In this document: piece by piece, positions 35,901 through 44,673 of the stretch | Layout of the letters: each line of letters begins with the position of its first letter | Numbering within the stretch: position 1 is the stretch's first letter | Assembly: GCF_951230155.1 (NCBI RefSeq) | Contig: NZ_CATNVD010000001.1 | Location: 372,001 to 436,000, forward strand | Length of the DNA: 64,000 nt | From: Parablautia sp. Marseille-Q6255 | GTDB lineage: Bacteria > Bacillota > Clostridia > Lachnospirales > Lachnospiraceae | Reading direction: 5' to 3' | The notes under the pieces: model-generated | Seen by the model: the letters and a program-made list of their open reading frames with translations, nothing else | Told to the model about the DNA's origin: nothing | Database searches by the model: none | Position numbers and translations under genes: made by a program

Positions 35901-37438
35901 ACCTCCGGGTTGACAAAGGTACTGAAGCGGTCTGTGATCTTCCCGTTCGCCACCTTCACTGCTCCGATCTCAATGATCCTGTTTTGTTCCGGCGAAAATC
36001 CGGTGGTCTCCAGGTCGAAAACAACAAATGTTTCATCCAGACTCTGTCCCTTTGTATTTGTCGCGATCTCCTTGAGGTCGTCCACAAGATATGCTTCCAT
36101 CCCGTAGATGACCTTAAAGCTTCCATCATTCGGCACCGCATGGTTCGCATCCGGGAAAGCCTGTACCGCTCCGTGGTCCGTGATCGCGATCGCCTGATGC
36201 CCCCAGCTGATGGCACGCTTGATGATATCTTTTACATCGGAGACGCCATCCATATCGCTCATTTTTGTATGGCAGTGCAGCTCTACACGCTTCTGTGCGT
36301 ATGTATCCTCCCGCTTCTGCCTGAAATCTGCGATTTTTTTGATCCCTCTGACATTTCCGATCGTCAGCTGACTGTCAAAACGGTCGATCGTCGTCACTCC
36401 CGTAAGCATCAGAAATGCGCCTGCCTTGATCGAAGACGCAAGCTCTTCCCCCTGCTCCTTCGTCATAAACAGCTTGATGCCGATGGAATCTGTAAAATCT
36501 GTCATACTGAAAATAAACAGCATTTTTTCATTTCGCAGCTCACGAAGCTCCACACTAAGTACCTGACCGCGGATCGTGACTGCCCCGATTTCTCCGGTGA
36601 TCGCCTCGATCGGTATCGCCTCTCCATCGAAGTCCCGGCCATAGATCACATCTGGGTTATCACAGCGCCTGCCGCCATAGCGATCGCCCGACTGATAAAA
36701 GCTCTTCTTTTTGGGTGCCTCCTTCTGGATGCCTGCGCCTGATGCAGCAGCTTCGGACGATCGTTTCTCTCCGGCAGGTTTTCCTGCTGCCCTTCCCTGC
36801 CTCTTTTTCCCGTCACTCTGTGCGTTTTCTGTATCCTGTGATTCATTTTCCTTTACAGCCGCATAATTTTTCGCGATCGCAGCAACCTCCTGCTCCAGCT
36901 CAAGCTCCTGCATCTGCCGTTTTTTATTCTCTTTTGGCAGAACGCGCTGTGTACTGACATGGAAATTCATCCCGCAGCGCTCACAGAAAATCTTTTCCAG
37001 AATAGATAAAAGCTCCTCCTCCTTGCCATCTGCGATAACCGTATCCGGCACCTTCAGACACAGGGTCTCCTCATCGGAGAATACCTGCTCCGACTCGCGC
37101 AAAAGGCTGTAAAGAAGCGCATTGTAATTTTTAAGCTCCAGTAAAATACTGTCTTCGTACACAGACATAAGCTTTCGCGGCGTATACTGTCTGGACAGAT
37201 GAAATTTTTCAATGATCTTCACAGTTGTCTGCGCATCATAAAAAAGCTGGTTTTTAATAGCCTGCTCGATCTCAATAATATCTTTTTTGTAAATCAGCTT
37301 TTCGCTTTCCAGATACACGTGCATAAACGTGCGTTCCCGGTTCATCGTCACACGCGCGACCTGCACGAACTCAAGCAGGCCGTGCAGATCGTCACTCAGT
37401 TCAAGAACCGGGAAAACTTCAAAAAACGGTTTTAACAT
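32948..37438 (-). CDS. polC: DNA polymerase III PolC-type alpha subunit
   Basis: This is the main replicative polymerase of low-GC Gram-positives, 1496 residues. Order of domains: N-terminal region with a low-complexity basic/Ala linker (about 200-245), OB fold (RGQVLSVELRELRNEK), PHP domain (VELHCHTKMSDMDG, AITDHGAVQAFP), inserted DEDD proofreading exonuclease (VVFDLETTGFSPEQNRIIEIGAV), and the polymerase with a zinc site (CPNCHYSDF, CPKCGTPL) and catalytic EPDIDLNFSGEYQ. It is a little longer than the 1430-1450 usual for Bacillus. It starts 18 bases after ispG. Confidence 0.97.
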   Translation of the reverse strand: MLKPFFEVFPVLELSDDLHGLLEFVQVARVTMNRERTFMHVYLESEKLIYKKDIIEIEQAIKNQLFYDAQTTVKIIEKFHLSRQYTPRKLMSVYEDSILLELKNYNALLYSLLRESEQVFSDEETLCLKVPDTVIADGKEEELLSILEKIFCERCGMNFHVSTQRVLPKENKKRQMQELELEQEVAAIAKNYAAVKENESQDTENAQSDGKKRQGRAAGKPAGEKRSSEAAASGAGIQKEAPKKKSFYQSGDRYGGRRCDNPDVIYGRDFDGEAIPIEAITGEIGAVTIRGQVLSVELRELRNEKMLFIFSMTDFTDSIGIKLFMTKEQGEELASSIKAGAFLMLTGVTTIDRFDSQLTIGNVRGIKKIADFRQKREDTYAQKRVELHCHTKMSDMDGVSDVKDIIKRAISWGHQAIAITDHGAVQAFPDANHAVPNDGSFKVIYGMEAYLVDDLKEIATNTKGQSLDETFVVFDLETTGFSPEQNRIIEIGAVKVANGKITDRFSTFVNPEVPIPFRIEELTGINDHMVLDAPVIETVLPKFLEFCEGCIMVAHNASFDMSFIDKNCERQGLPCDKTVVDTVAMARVLLPNLNRFKLDTVAKALGVSLENHHRAVDDAACTANIFVKFLEMLGKQEIRTLEQLNALGKSSESQIKKLPTYHIILLAKNDVGRVNLYRLVSWSHLQYYARRPRVPKSILQKYREGLIIGSACEAGELYQALLRGSPEQEVARLVDFYDYLEIQPLGNNMFMTREDREDRKTVEDLKDLNRRIVELGAQYGKPVVATCDVHFLDPQDEVYRRIIMASKGFKDADDQAPLYLRTTEEMLAEFAYLGEEKAQEVVIDNTVMIANMCERISPVRPDKCPPVIENSDQILRNLCYEKAHEIYGEDLPEIVSERLERELNSIISNGFAVMYIIAQKLVWKSNADGYLVGSRGSVGSSFVATMSGITEVNPLSPHYYCPNCHYSDFESEEVRKYAGMAGCDMPDKDCPKCGTPLKKEGFDIPFETFLGFKGNKEPDIDLNFSGEYQSKAHKYTEVIFGAGQTYRAGTIGTLADKTAFGYVKKYYEERDQRKRNCEIDRIVQGCVGVRRTTGQHPGGIIVLPLGEEIYSFTPVQHPANDMTTDIVTTHFDYHSIDHNLLKLDILGHDDPTMIRMLEDLTGIDAKKIPLDDPDVMSLFSSTKALGITPEDMGGVPLGSLGIPEFGTEFAMQMLIDTKPQYFSDLVRIAGLAHGTDVWLGNAQTLIQEGKATISTAICTRDDIMIYLIGKGMDSELSFTIMESVRKGKGLKPEWEQAMIEHEVPDWYIWSCKKIKYMFPKAHAAAYVMMAWRIAYCKINYPLAYYAAYFSIRASGFDYELMCLGKEKLLYHMHDYEKRMDTLSKKEQDTYKDMKSVLEMYARGFEFAPIDVYRAQAVRFQIVDNKIMPSFSSISGLGDKAAAAIVDAAKDGPFLSKDDFQTRTKASKTVTDLLSDLKILDGLPESNQLSLFDTLAG

Positions 37439-37456
37439 GAAAATCGCTCCTGTCGA

Positions 37457-38521
37457 TCATAAACATCTGTCATTCCAGTGAAGCAGCTCTTCCCGAAGCA
37501 CAAAAAGCAGCTCATCCTCCGGCACCTTGCGCACGATCTCGCCCTTTTTGATCAGCAGACCTTCGCCCTTACCTCCGGCAATACCAATATCTGCTTCCTT
37601 CGCCTCGCCTGGGCCGTTGACTACACAGCCCATGACTGCCACCTTTATATCAAGCGGAATATCCTCCACCATTGCCTCAACCTGATTGGCCAGCCCGATC
37701 AGATCGATCTTTGTCCGGCCGCAGGTCGGGCAGGAGACGACCTCAATCCCGCCCTTTCTAAGACCGAGTGTGCGCAGGATCAGCTTTGCAGACTTTACTT
37801 CCTCCCGCGGATCTCCTGTCAGGGATACGCGGATCGTATCCCCGATCCCCTCGGAGAGTATCAGGCCAAGTCCGATCGCAGACTTGATATTTCCAGAAAG
37901 CAGTGTCCCCGCCTCTGTGATGCCGACATGCAGCGGATGGTCCGTCCTGTCGACAAGCAGCTTATGCGCTGCCGTACACAGCATCACATCAGACGCTTTA
38001 ATACTGATCACCAGATTATCGTACCCCATATCCTCGATCACGGCGGTCTGCCGGAGCGCGCTTTCTACGATCCCCTCTGCCGTTACGCCGTGGTCGCGCT
38101 CAACGATCTCCTTTTCCAGAGAACCGCTGTTTACCCCTACGCGGATCGGAATATGGCGCTCCCGCGCCGCATCGACAACTGCCCGCACACGGTCGGCGCT
38201 TCCGATATTGCCGGGATTAATACGGATCTTGTCCGCCCCCGCCTCGATCGCTGCGATCGCCAGCTTATAATCAAAATGAATATCTGCAACAAGCGGAATA
38301 CTTATCTGCTTTTTGATCTCCCGAAGTGCTGCTGCCGCCTCCATCGTCGGAACTGCACAGCGGATAATATCACAGCCCGCCTTCTCCAGGGAATGGATCT
38401 GCGCAACCGTCGCAGCCACATCCTCTGTCCTCGTATTTGTCATAGACTGGATCAGGATCGGATTTCCGCCTCCGATTGCGCGATCGCCAATCCTTACCAC
38501 TTTTGTATTATCACGATACAT
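37457..38521 (-). CDS. ispG: 4-hydroxy-3-methylbut-2-enyl-diphosphate synthase
   Basis: This MEP-pathway enzyme makes HMBPP with a [4Fe-4S] cluster. The 354-residue protein has the TIM-barrel half (IQSMTNTRTEDVAAT, VADIHFDYKLA, RINPGNIG) and the cluster cysteines in SCPTCGRTKID and GCVVNGPGEAKEADIG. It indicates isoprenoid synthesis by the MEP route. It lies between ppk and polC. Confidence 0.96.
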   Translation of the reverse strand: MYRDNTKVVRIGDRAIGGGNPILIQSMTNTRTEDVAATVAQIHSLEKAGCDIIRCAVPTMEAAAALREIKKQISIPLVADIHFDYKLAIAAIEAGADKIRINPGNIGSADRVRAVVDAARERHIPIRVGVNSGSLEKEIVERDHGVTAEGIVESALRQTAVIEDMGYDNLVISIKASDVMLCTAAHKLLVDRTDHPLHVGITEAGTLLSGNIKSAIGLGLILSEGIGDTIRVSLTGDPREEVKSAKLILRTLGLRKGGIEVVSCPTCGRTKIDLIGLANQVEAMVEDIPLDIKVAVMGCVVNGPGEAKEADIGIAGGKGEGLLIKKGEIVRKVPEDELLFVLREELLHWNDRCL

Positions 38522-38542
38522 CTCTGCCTCTCCTTTCCTGCT

Positions 38543-40669
38543 TCACTGAGCCGCCTCTGCCGGCACAAACACGTGGCTCCTGATGGCCCCGGGCTCCTCC
38601 GCCGCCAGCTGCTTTGCCTCTTCACAGAAATAATCCTGCGCGCACAGCAGTACCTTGCCGCGCTTATCTACTTTTTCATAGCTTCCATCTGGCTGCAGGA
38701 TATGCGCTTTTACATTATCCTCAAGCTGAATCTGCAAAATATGACGTACGCGCTCCTTAATTCCCGGATCCTCGATCGGAAACAGGATCTCAACACGTTT
38801 ATCGAGATTTCTGGGCATCCAGTCCGCGCTTGCCATGTAGAACTCCTCATTTCCGCCATTCTGAAAGTAAAAGATACGGGCATGCTCCAGAAAATTTCCA
38901 ACGATCGAACGGACATGGATGTGCTCGCTCACCTTTGGTATCCCCGTCTTCAGACAGCAGATCCCTCTTACGATCAGATCGATCTCCACACCTGCGGCTG
39001 ACGCCTCATACAGCGCCTCTATGATCTCTTTGTCGCACAGGGAGTTCATCTTTGCAATGATCCTCGCCGGCTTGCCGTCCCTTGCATGCTGGGTTTCGCG
39101 CTGGATCAGCCGCATAAAACGCTTGCGCATCCAGATCGGAGCCAGCACCAGGCGGTTCCAGTGCTTCGGCTCTGAATAGCCGGAAAGCATATTAAACACA
39201 GCGGTCGCATCCTCACCGATCGGTTCCGAGCATGTCAGGATTCCGCAGTCCGTGTAGAGCTTTGCCGTAGAATCATTATAGTTTCCGGTCCCGAGATGGA
39301 CGTATCTGCGGATCCCGTCCTCCTCACGGCGCACCACCAGCGTGATCTTACTGTGCGTCTTAAGCCCCAGCAGGCCATAGATCACATGGCATCCCGCTTT
39401 TTCCAGCATTTTTGCCCAGATAATATTATTTTCCTCATCAAATCTTGCCTTGAGTTCTACCAGCACAGACACCTGCTTGCCGTTCTCCGCTGCCTGCGCA
39501 AGAGCGGCAACAATCGGTGAATTCCCGCTCACACGATAAAGCGTCTGCTTGATCGCAAGTACATCCGGATCAACAGATGCCTGACGGATAAACTGCACCA
39601 CAGGATCAAACGTCATATACGGATGGTGCAGCAGGATATCCCCCTTTCGGATCTGGGTAAAAATATCCTCCTCATCATTCATTCCCGGGACCGGCTGCGG
39701 GCGGTACGGTCTGTACCGGTGTCCGTCAAACCCCTCCAGGCCGTACAGCTTCATCAGAAAGGTCAGGTCAAGCGGACCATTGATCCTGTAAATATCCTCT
39801 TCCTTTACCTGAAACTCTGATTTTAGTATCTTAAGGAGCTTCGGATGCATTTTTTCTTCAATCTCCAGCCGGATCACCTCGCCCCACTGACGCTTTTTCA
39901 GCTGCTTTTGAATCTCCTTTAACAGATCCGCCGCCTCATCTCCATCATAGGACAGATCGGCATTGCGCATGATCCGGTACGGATGCGCGCATACGACATC
40001 GTAGTTTAAAAACAGTTTGTCAATATTGCGCTCGATCAGCTGCTCCAGAAGGATCACACACTTCTGCCCGCTCTCAGACGGCGGCAGCTCCACGATCCTT
40101 GGCAGCACAGAAGGCACCTGTACAGTCGCAAACTCCGCTTTTCCCTTTTCGCCCTTTTTTGAGATCAGAGCGCCGATGTTAAGCGTCTTATTGCGCACAA
40201 GCGGAAAGGGTCTGGAAGGATCCATCGCCATCGGCGTCAATACCGGGTATACATTTTCTTCAAAGTATTTATCTGCATACTGCTTCTGCTGCTCTGTCAT
40301 CCGCTCATGCTCCGTCACTGCCTCAAGCCCGGCGAGCTTCATCTGAGGAAGCAGGGAACGGTTATAGGTAGAATACTGCACCGCTACAAGCTCGTGCGCC
40401 TGATCCGCGATCTTTGCAAGCTGCTCCGACGGAGTCAGCCCCGCAATATCTCTTTTTGTATATTTTGCATGCACCATATCCTTGAGAGAAGCGACCCGCA
40501 CCATAAAAAATTCATCCAGATTCGACGCAGTGATGCTCAGAAATTTCAGACGCTCCAGAAGCGGCAGGCTCTTATCCCTGGCTTCGCTTAAAACACGGCT
40601 GTTAAATCCCAGCCAGCTGCACTCTCTGTTTGTAAAATATTCCGGCTTTCCAAAATCAAATTCCGCCAT
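38543..40669 (-). CDS. ppk1: Polyphosphate kinase 1
   Basis: PPK1 polymerises the gamma phosphate of ATP into polyphosphate. The 708-residue protein shows FTNRECSWLGFNSRVLSEA at the N-terminus, the phospho-acceptor histidine in GLKTHSKITLV, VHLGTGNYNDSTAKLYTD, and RGICCLKTGIP. It ends 21 bases before ispG and is preceded by ppx, so synthesis and breakdown of polyphosphate are encoded side by side. Confidence 0.95.
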   Translation of the reverse strand: MAEFDFGKPEYFTNRECSWLGFNSRVLSEARDKSLPLLERLKFLSITASNLDEFFMVRVASLKDMVHAKYTKRDIAGLTPSEQLAKIADQAHELVAVQYSTYNRSLLPQMKLAGLEAVTEHERMTEQQKQYADKYFEENVYPVLTPMAMDPSRPFPLVRNKTLNIGALISKKGEKGKAEFATVQVPSVLPRIVELPPSESGQKCVILLEQLIERNIDKLFLNYDVVCAHPYRIMRNADLSYDGDEAADLLKEIQKQLKKRQWGEVIRLEIEEKMHPKLLKILKSEFQVKEEDIYRINGPLDLTFLMKLYGLEGFDGHRYRPYRPQPVPGMNDEEDIFTQIRKGDILLHHPYMTFDPVVQFIRQASVDPDVLAIKQTLYRVSGNSPIVAALAQAAENGKQVSVLVELKARFDEENNIIWAKMLEKAGCHVIYGLLGLKTHSKITLVVRREEDGIRRYVHLGTGNYNDSTAKLYTDCGILTCSEPIGEDATAVFNMLSGYSEPKHWNRLVLAPIWMRKRFMRLIQRETQHARDGKPARIIAKMNSLCDKEIIEALYEASAAGVEIDLIVRGICCLKTGIPKVSEHIHVRSIVGNFLEHARIFYFQNGGNEEFYMASADWMPRNLDKRVEILFPIEDPGIKERVRHILQIQLEDNVKAHILQPDGSYEKVDKRGKVLLCAQDYFCEEAKQLAAEEPGAIRSHVFVPAEAAQ

Positions 40670-40680
40670 GACGCTTCCTC

Positions 40681-42225
40681 CTACATCTGTTTTCTCTGCT
40701 TCAATACAGGATGCACATTAAAAATTTCCTCAAAAAACTCTGCCTTGCTCTCAAAGGTACCCGCCTCAAGCGAAAGATCTGCGGCGCTTGCGATCGTGAT
40801 CCGCAGCTCATGCTCTTTTAATGTCACGGTCACATTCCTGCATTTCTGCCGGTGTGTGCGATCCAGCGCATTCACTATACGCAAAATCGCTGTCAGCTTC
40901 GCAACGACCATATATTCTGACCGGGTCAGCGCCGTGCGCACGGCAAGATCCTCATAATTTTCAAACGGGCTTGTATTAAACTTGACGGTGTACGCGATCA
41001 TCTCCCGCTCTGTGTGAGAAAGCCCGATGATCTCCGTCGCCATGATAATATAGTATGCGCACTCCGATACATTTTCCAGGCTGATAAACTTCCCGCAGTT
41101 GTGCAGGATAATGGAAATCTGAAGCAGCAGCCGCTCTCTTTTTCCCATGCCATGCACCTTTTTCATGCGGTCAAATACCAGAAGCGCGATCTCCTCCAGA
41201 TTGCGGATATGCGCCTGATTGCACTTGTAGCGCTTGGCGATGCTGCGCGCTGCAGCGATAATGTCCTCTTCAAAATCGTGGCTGTTTTTCAGATACCGAT
41301 TCTTTACGCCATAGTCATATGCCAGCCCGTCACACAGACTGTAATCCGGAAACCAAAGCGTCTGCGCCCCCAGATTTTCCATCAGGCAGCGGCAGAACAC
41401 GGCGGACGGCGCGATCGGCCCTGCCTGATCATACGATATATTGTACTGCTCCGCTATTTCATCCTGATCCAGACGCACCGCATCCTCATAAACCTTCTCA
41501 AACTGCGCCTTTGTCACCGATGTGATCTTGCGGCTCTCCTCCCGGTATGATGTCATCAGCCCCAGCAGATTTCCTCCGATCACGATCAGATTTTTTAACT
41601 GTCTGTCCTTCTGATACAGCTTCGCAAAGCCTGCAAGCTCATGATCCAGAAGCTCTGTCACAAGCTGCTCAAAATGTCCGCTGCTTTTTGCAAAGGGTGC
41701 AAGCTGCTCCTTCGTCGTGACGCTTCCGATACGGATATTCTGTGTCGTGATCAGCTTATCCTTGTCAAACAGCGATATCTGCATGCTGCTGCTCCCGATA
41801 TCAACGATCGCCGCCGGACTTTGAATGATCTTCTCAAACTCTGCGGTGACAGATGCTATGGACTTATAGTCCACAAAGCGCTGCTCCGAATTGCTTAATA
41901 CTGTGATCTTAAGCCCCGTCTGCTTCTCAATATAATCCTGCATGATCTCCGTATTGCGCGACTCGCGAAAAGCGCTCGTTGCGCACGCCCGGTACGCATC
42001 CACATGGTAGACCTGCATCAGCCGCACAAAGTCCCTGAGCACCGTGCACAGCTTTTCGATATTTTCCCTGCTGATCCGTCCGTTCTTATATACATCCAGT
42101 CCAAGCGTCATGCGCTCGGACAGCCACTCCACCTCACGCATCGGCTTCTTTGCGCCCCATTCAAAGATCTTCATTTCTGTCTCTGCCGATCCAATACTGA
42201 TGGCTGCAAAATACTTTACTGCCAT
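40681..42225 (-). CDS. ppx: Exopolyphosphatase, Ppx/GppA family
   Basis: This 514-residue enzyme of the ASKHA fold removes terminal phosphates from polyphosphate or pppGpp. It shows FAAISIGSAETEMKIFEW, ATSAFRESRNTE, VDIGSSSMQISLFD, and a C-terminal HD-like helical domain (ISIILHNCGKFIS). It is 11 bases upstream of ppk1. Which of the two substrates is used cannot be told from sequence alone; the neighbour favours polyphosphate. Confidence 0.9.
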   Translation of the reverse strand: MAVKYFAAISIGSAETEMKIFEWGAKKPMREVEWLSERMTLGLDVYKNGRISRENIEKLCTVLRDFVRLMQVYHVDAYRACATSAFRESRNTEIMQDYIEKQTGLKITVLSNSEQRFVDYKSIASVTAEFEKIIQSPAAIVDIGSSSMQISLFDKDKLITTQNIRIGSVTTKEQLAPFAKSSGHFEQLVTELLDHELAGFAKLYQKDRQLKNLIVIGGNLLGLMTSYREESRKITSVTKAQFEKVYEDAVRLDQDEIAEQYNISYDQAGPIAPSAVFCRCLMENLGAQTLWFPDYSLCDGLAYDYGVKNRYLKNSHDFEEDIIAAARSIAKRYKCNQAHIRNLEEIALLVFDRMKKVHGMGKRERLLLQISIILHNCGKFISLENVSECAYYIIMATEIIGLSHTEREMIAYTVKFNTSPFENYEDLAVRTALTRSEYMVVAKLTAILRIVNALDRTHRQKCRNVTVTLKEHELRITIASAADLSLEAGTFESKAEFFEEIFNVHPVLKQRKQM

Positions 42226-42234
42226 ACGCGCCTC

Positions 42235-43530
42235 CTATCTTATCTGTCCAAGCAGATAGTCAATAAACTGCTGTGCCGTACGCCCGGAGAGTCCTCCATG
42301 ACTCAGCTCCCACTTATTTGCCTCTCCAAGCAGCTCCTCCGGCGGCAGGGAGATCCCATAGCGATCCGCCAGCGTCTTCACAATCGCCTGAAATTCTTTC
42401 CGGTCCGGCGCTCCGAAAAAGATCGTCACGCCAAAGCGGGAAGCAAGCGAAAGCTTTTCCTGCACCGTATCATTCGTATGAATATCCCCGTCCCGCGTCT
42501 CCTTATTGTCGCTGAATTTTTCCCGGATCAGATGACGGCGGTTCGAGGTCGCATAGATCAGGATATTATCCGGCTTTTTTTCAAGCCCGCCTTCTATGAC
42601 TGCTTTTAAATATTTGTACTCGATCTCAAATTCCTCAAAAGAGAGGTCGTCCATATATATGATAAAACGATAATTTCTGTTTTTGATCTGTGCGATCACA
42701 TCATTCAGGTCCTGGAACTGGTGCTTATAGATCTCGATCATCCGAAGCCCCTGATCATAATACTGATTGAGGATCGCCTTGATGCTCGATGATTTCCCGG
42801 TCCCGGCATCTCCAAAAAGCAGGCAGTTATTTGCCTTTCTGCCCTGCACAAACGCCTCCGTATTATCCACGAGCTTCTTCTTTGCGCTCTCGTAGCCGAC
42901 CAGATCATCCAGATTCACATGGCGGATATTTGTGATCGGCAGGATCTGCACCCCATTTTCTCCATGCGCTACGCGAAACGCTTTGTGCAGCCCCAGCTTT
43001 CCGACGCCAAATTCCTGATAAAAATGGATCATATACTGTGTAAATGCATCCAGATCAGCAGCATTGCCAAGCTGCTCTCCCAGTTCACAGATCCTTGTGC
43101 TGATCCGTCTGTTAAATACCCTGCCCCCTGTGCCTGCGCTGCGATAATCCAGGATCTCCTCAAAAACACCCGCGCCAGTCATCTGCTCAAGCGGCGCAAA
43201 GTCATAGGCAAAGAGCTGCCTGAAAATCGCAAAATCGTGCTTTGCCAGACGCAAAAGGCTTCCCTGCGCGATCCCCCGTATCTCGCAGGAAGTACTGAAA
43301 ACATTTTCATTATTGACAAGAAGATAGGTCAGATACGCATGCCACAGATTTTTCTCAAACCCATAATCTCCTGCCAGCTCAACAAGCGCGTGCATGCACC
43401 CGAAAAATTTTATCCGGACCTGCTCACGCAGCTCCTGCACGCAGTAATGATCCATGATCCATGTCATATCACGCAGGATCGTCCCATTTTCAAAATCACG
43501 GTATAGGATCAGCTCCTCTATCCCTGTCAT
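42235..43530 (-). CDS. DUF815 AAA+ ATP-binding protein
   Basis: This 431-residue AAA+ protein has a helical N-terminal region and, from about residue 190, the DUF815 ATPase: Walker A LLFGDAGTGKSS, Walker B FIIYMDDLSFEEFE, sensor YATSNRRHLI. The role of this family is unknown. It lies 9 bases before ppx and 12 bases after pheA. Confidence 0.85.
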   Translation of the reverse strand: MTGIEELILYRDFENGTILRDMTWIMDHYCVQELREQVRIKFFGCMHALVELAGDYGFEKNLWHAYLTYLLVNNENVFSTSCEIRGIAQGSLLRLAKHDFAIFRQLFAYDFAPLEQMTGAGVFEEILDYRSAGTGGRVFNRRISTRICELGEQLGNAADLDAFTQYMIHFYQEFGVGKLGLHKAFRVAHGENGVQILPITNIRHVNLDDLVGYESAKKKLVDNTEAFVQGRKANNCLLFGDAGTGKSSSIKAILNQYYDQGLRMIEIYKHQFQDLNDVIAQIKNRNYRFIIYMDDLSFEEFEIEYKYLKAVIEGGLEKKPDNILIYATSNRRHLIREKFSDNKETRDGDIHTNDTVQEKLSLASRFGVTIFFGAPDRKEFQAIVKTLADRYGISLPPEELLGEANKWELSHGGLSGRTAQQFIDYLLGQIR

Positions 43531-43542
43531 CGTATATTCTCC

Positions 43543-44673
43543 TTAATAATTTCCAAGTATTTTCATGTTGATCGCTTCTTCACGTATGCCCCGCAGCGCA
43601 TTTTTTACAGAACTGTCGTTTAAGTTTCCGTCAAAATCAATAAAAAAACGATACTCCCAGTTTCGCCCCGGTATCGGCCGCGATTCGATCCGATTCATGT
43701 TCAGATTATTGTAAATAAAATGTGACAGGATATTGTACAGCGCTCCGCTTGCATGCGGCAGCTCAAAACAGATACTGATCTTTCCTGCATCCCGCCGGAA
43801 CACCCGCTGATTTGTCACAATAATAAATCTGGTTGAATTTGCCTCATTATAATAGATATGCTCCTCCAGCACGTCCAGACCAAACACCTGCGCTGCAAAA
43901 ACACTGCCGATCGCCGCCTGTGACGGGTCTTTCTCCTGCGCGACCTTCTTTGCTGCCCGCGCCGTATTATCATACGGGATAAGCTGCCACTGTCTGTGAC
44001 GGTCCAGATATTCCTCGCACTGGGAAAGCGCCTGCTGATGGGAATAAACCGTCCGGATATCGGAAAGCTTTGTTCCCGGCAGGCCCAGAAGCGCGTGCTC
44101 ACATTTAATGATCTGCTCGCCCACGATATAATTTTCAAAATTTACAAGCAGATCATAATTGTCTGCCACAATGCCTGCCGAAGAATTTTCAATGGGAAGG
44201 ACTGCATAATCCGCCGCGCCTTCCGCGATCGCTTCCATAGCATCACGCCACTTTTTGACATGAAAGCAGTTCACATCCTCACCAAAATACGCCCGCATCG
44301 CCGCATGGCTGTACGCGCCCTCAACCCCCTGATAAACAACCCGGATATTCTCCCGCTCAATATCATCAACTGCAATAAAAGGAAGGCGGCCTGCGGCCCC
44401 ATGAGCCGCAAGAAGCTGATACTGCAGCTTGCGGCTCATAGACATGATCTGTGAAAACAGTTCCTCCACCCCATGCCGGTTAAAATCATTCGACGCCAGC
44501 ATCCGCAGCGTCTCAAGCTTCGCGTGTTCCCGCTCCTTGTCAAACACCTTTTTCCCATTTGCAATCTTATATTCTGCAACCTCTGCGCTGATCTTCATCC
44601 GATCCTCAAACAGCCGGACAACCTGCCGGTCAATCTCATCTATCTCATCTCTTAATTCCAGTAAATCTCTCAT
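43543..44673 (-). CDS. pheA: Bifunctional chorismate mutase/prephenate dehydratase
   Basis: This protein converts chorismate to prephenate and then phenylpyruvate for phenylalanine synthesis. The 376-residue chain has an AroQ mutase domain (1-85; RDEIDEIDRQVVRLFEDRM), a dehydratase domain (about 110-290; YQGVEGAYSHAA, LPIENSSAGIV, STRFIIV) and an ACT domain (about 300-372) with ESRPIPGRNWEYRFF, the phenylalanine feedback site. Its ATG overlaps the folC stop by 4 bases. Confidence 0.95.
   Translation of the reverse strand: MRDLLELRDEIDEIDRQVVRLFEDRMKISAEVAEYKIANGKKVFDKEREHAKLETLRMLASNDFNRHGVEELFSQIMSMSRKLQYQLLAAHGAAGRLPFIAVDDIERENIRVVYQGVEGAYSHAAMRAYFGEDVNCFHVKKWRDAMEAIAEGAADYAVLPIENSSAGIVADNYDLLVNFENYIVGEQIIKCEHALLGLPGTKLSDIRTVYSHQQALSQCEEYLDRHRQWQLIPYDNTARAAKKVAQEKDPSQAAIGSVFAAQVFGLDVLEEHIYYNEANSTRFIIVTNQRVFRRDAGKISICFELPHASGALYNILSHFIYNNLNMNRIESRPIPGRNWEYRFFIDFDGNLNDSSVKNALRGIREEAINMKILGNY

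Noticed and set aside
37478-39001. A 507-codon plus-strand frame opposite ispG and ppk1
   Set aside because: It spans two unrelated real genes on the other strand and has no recognisable domain.
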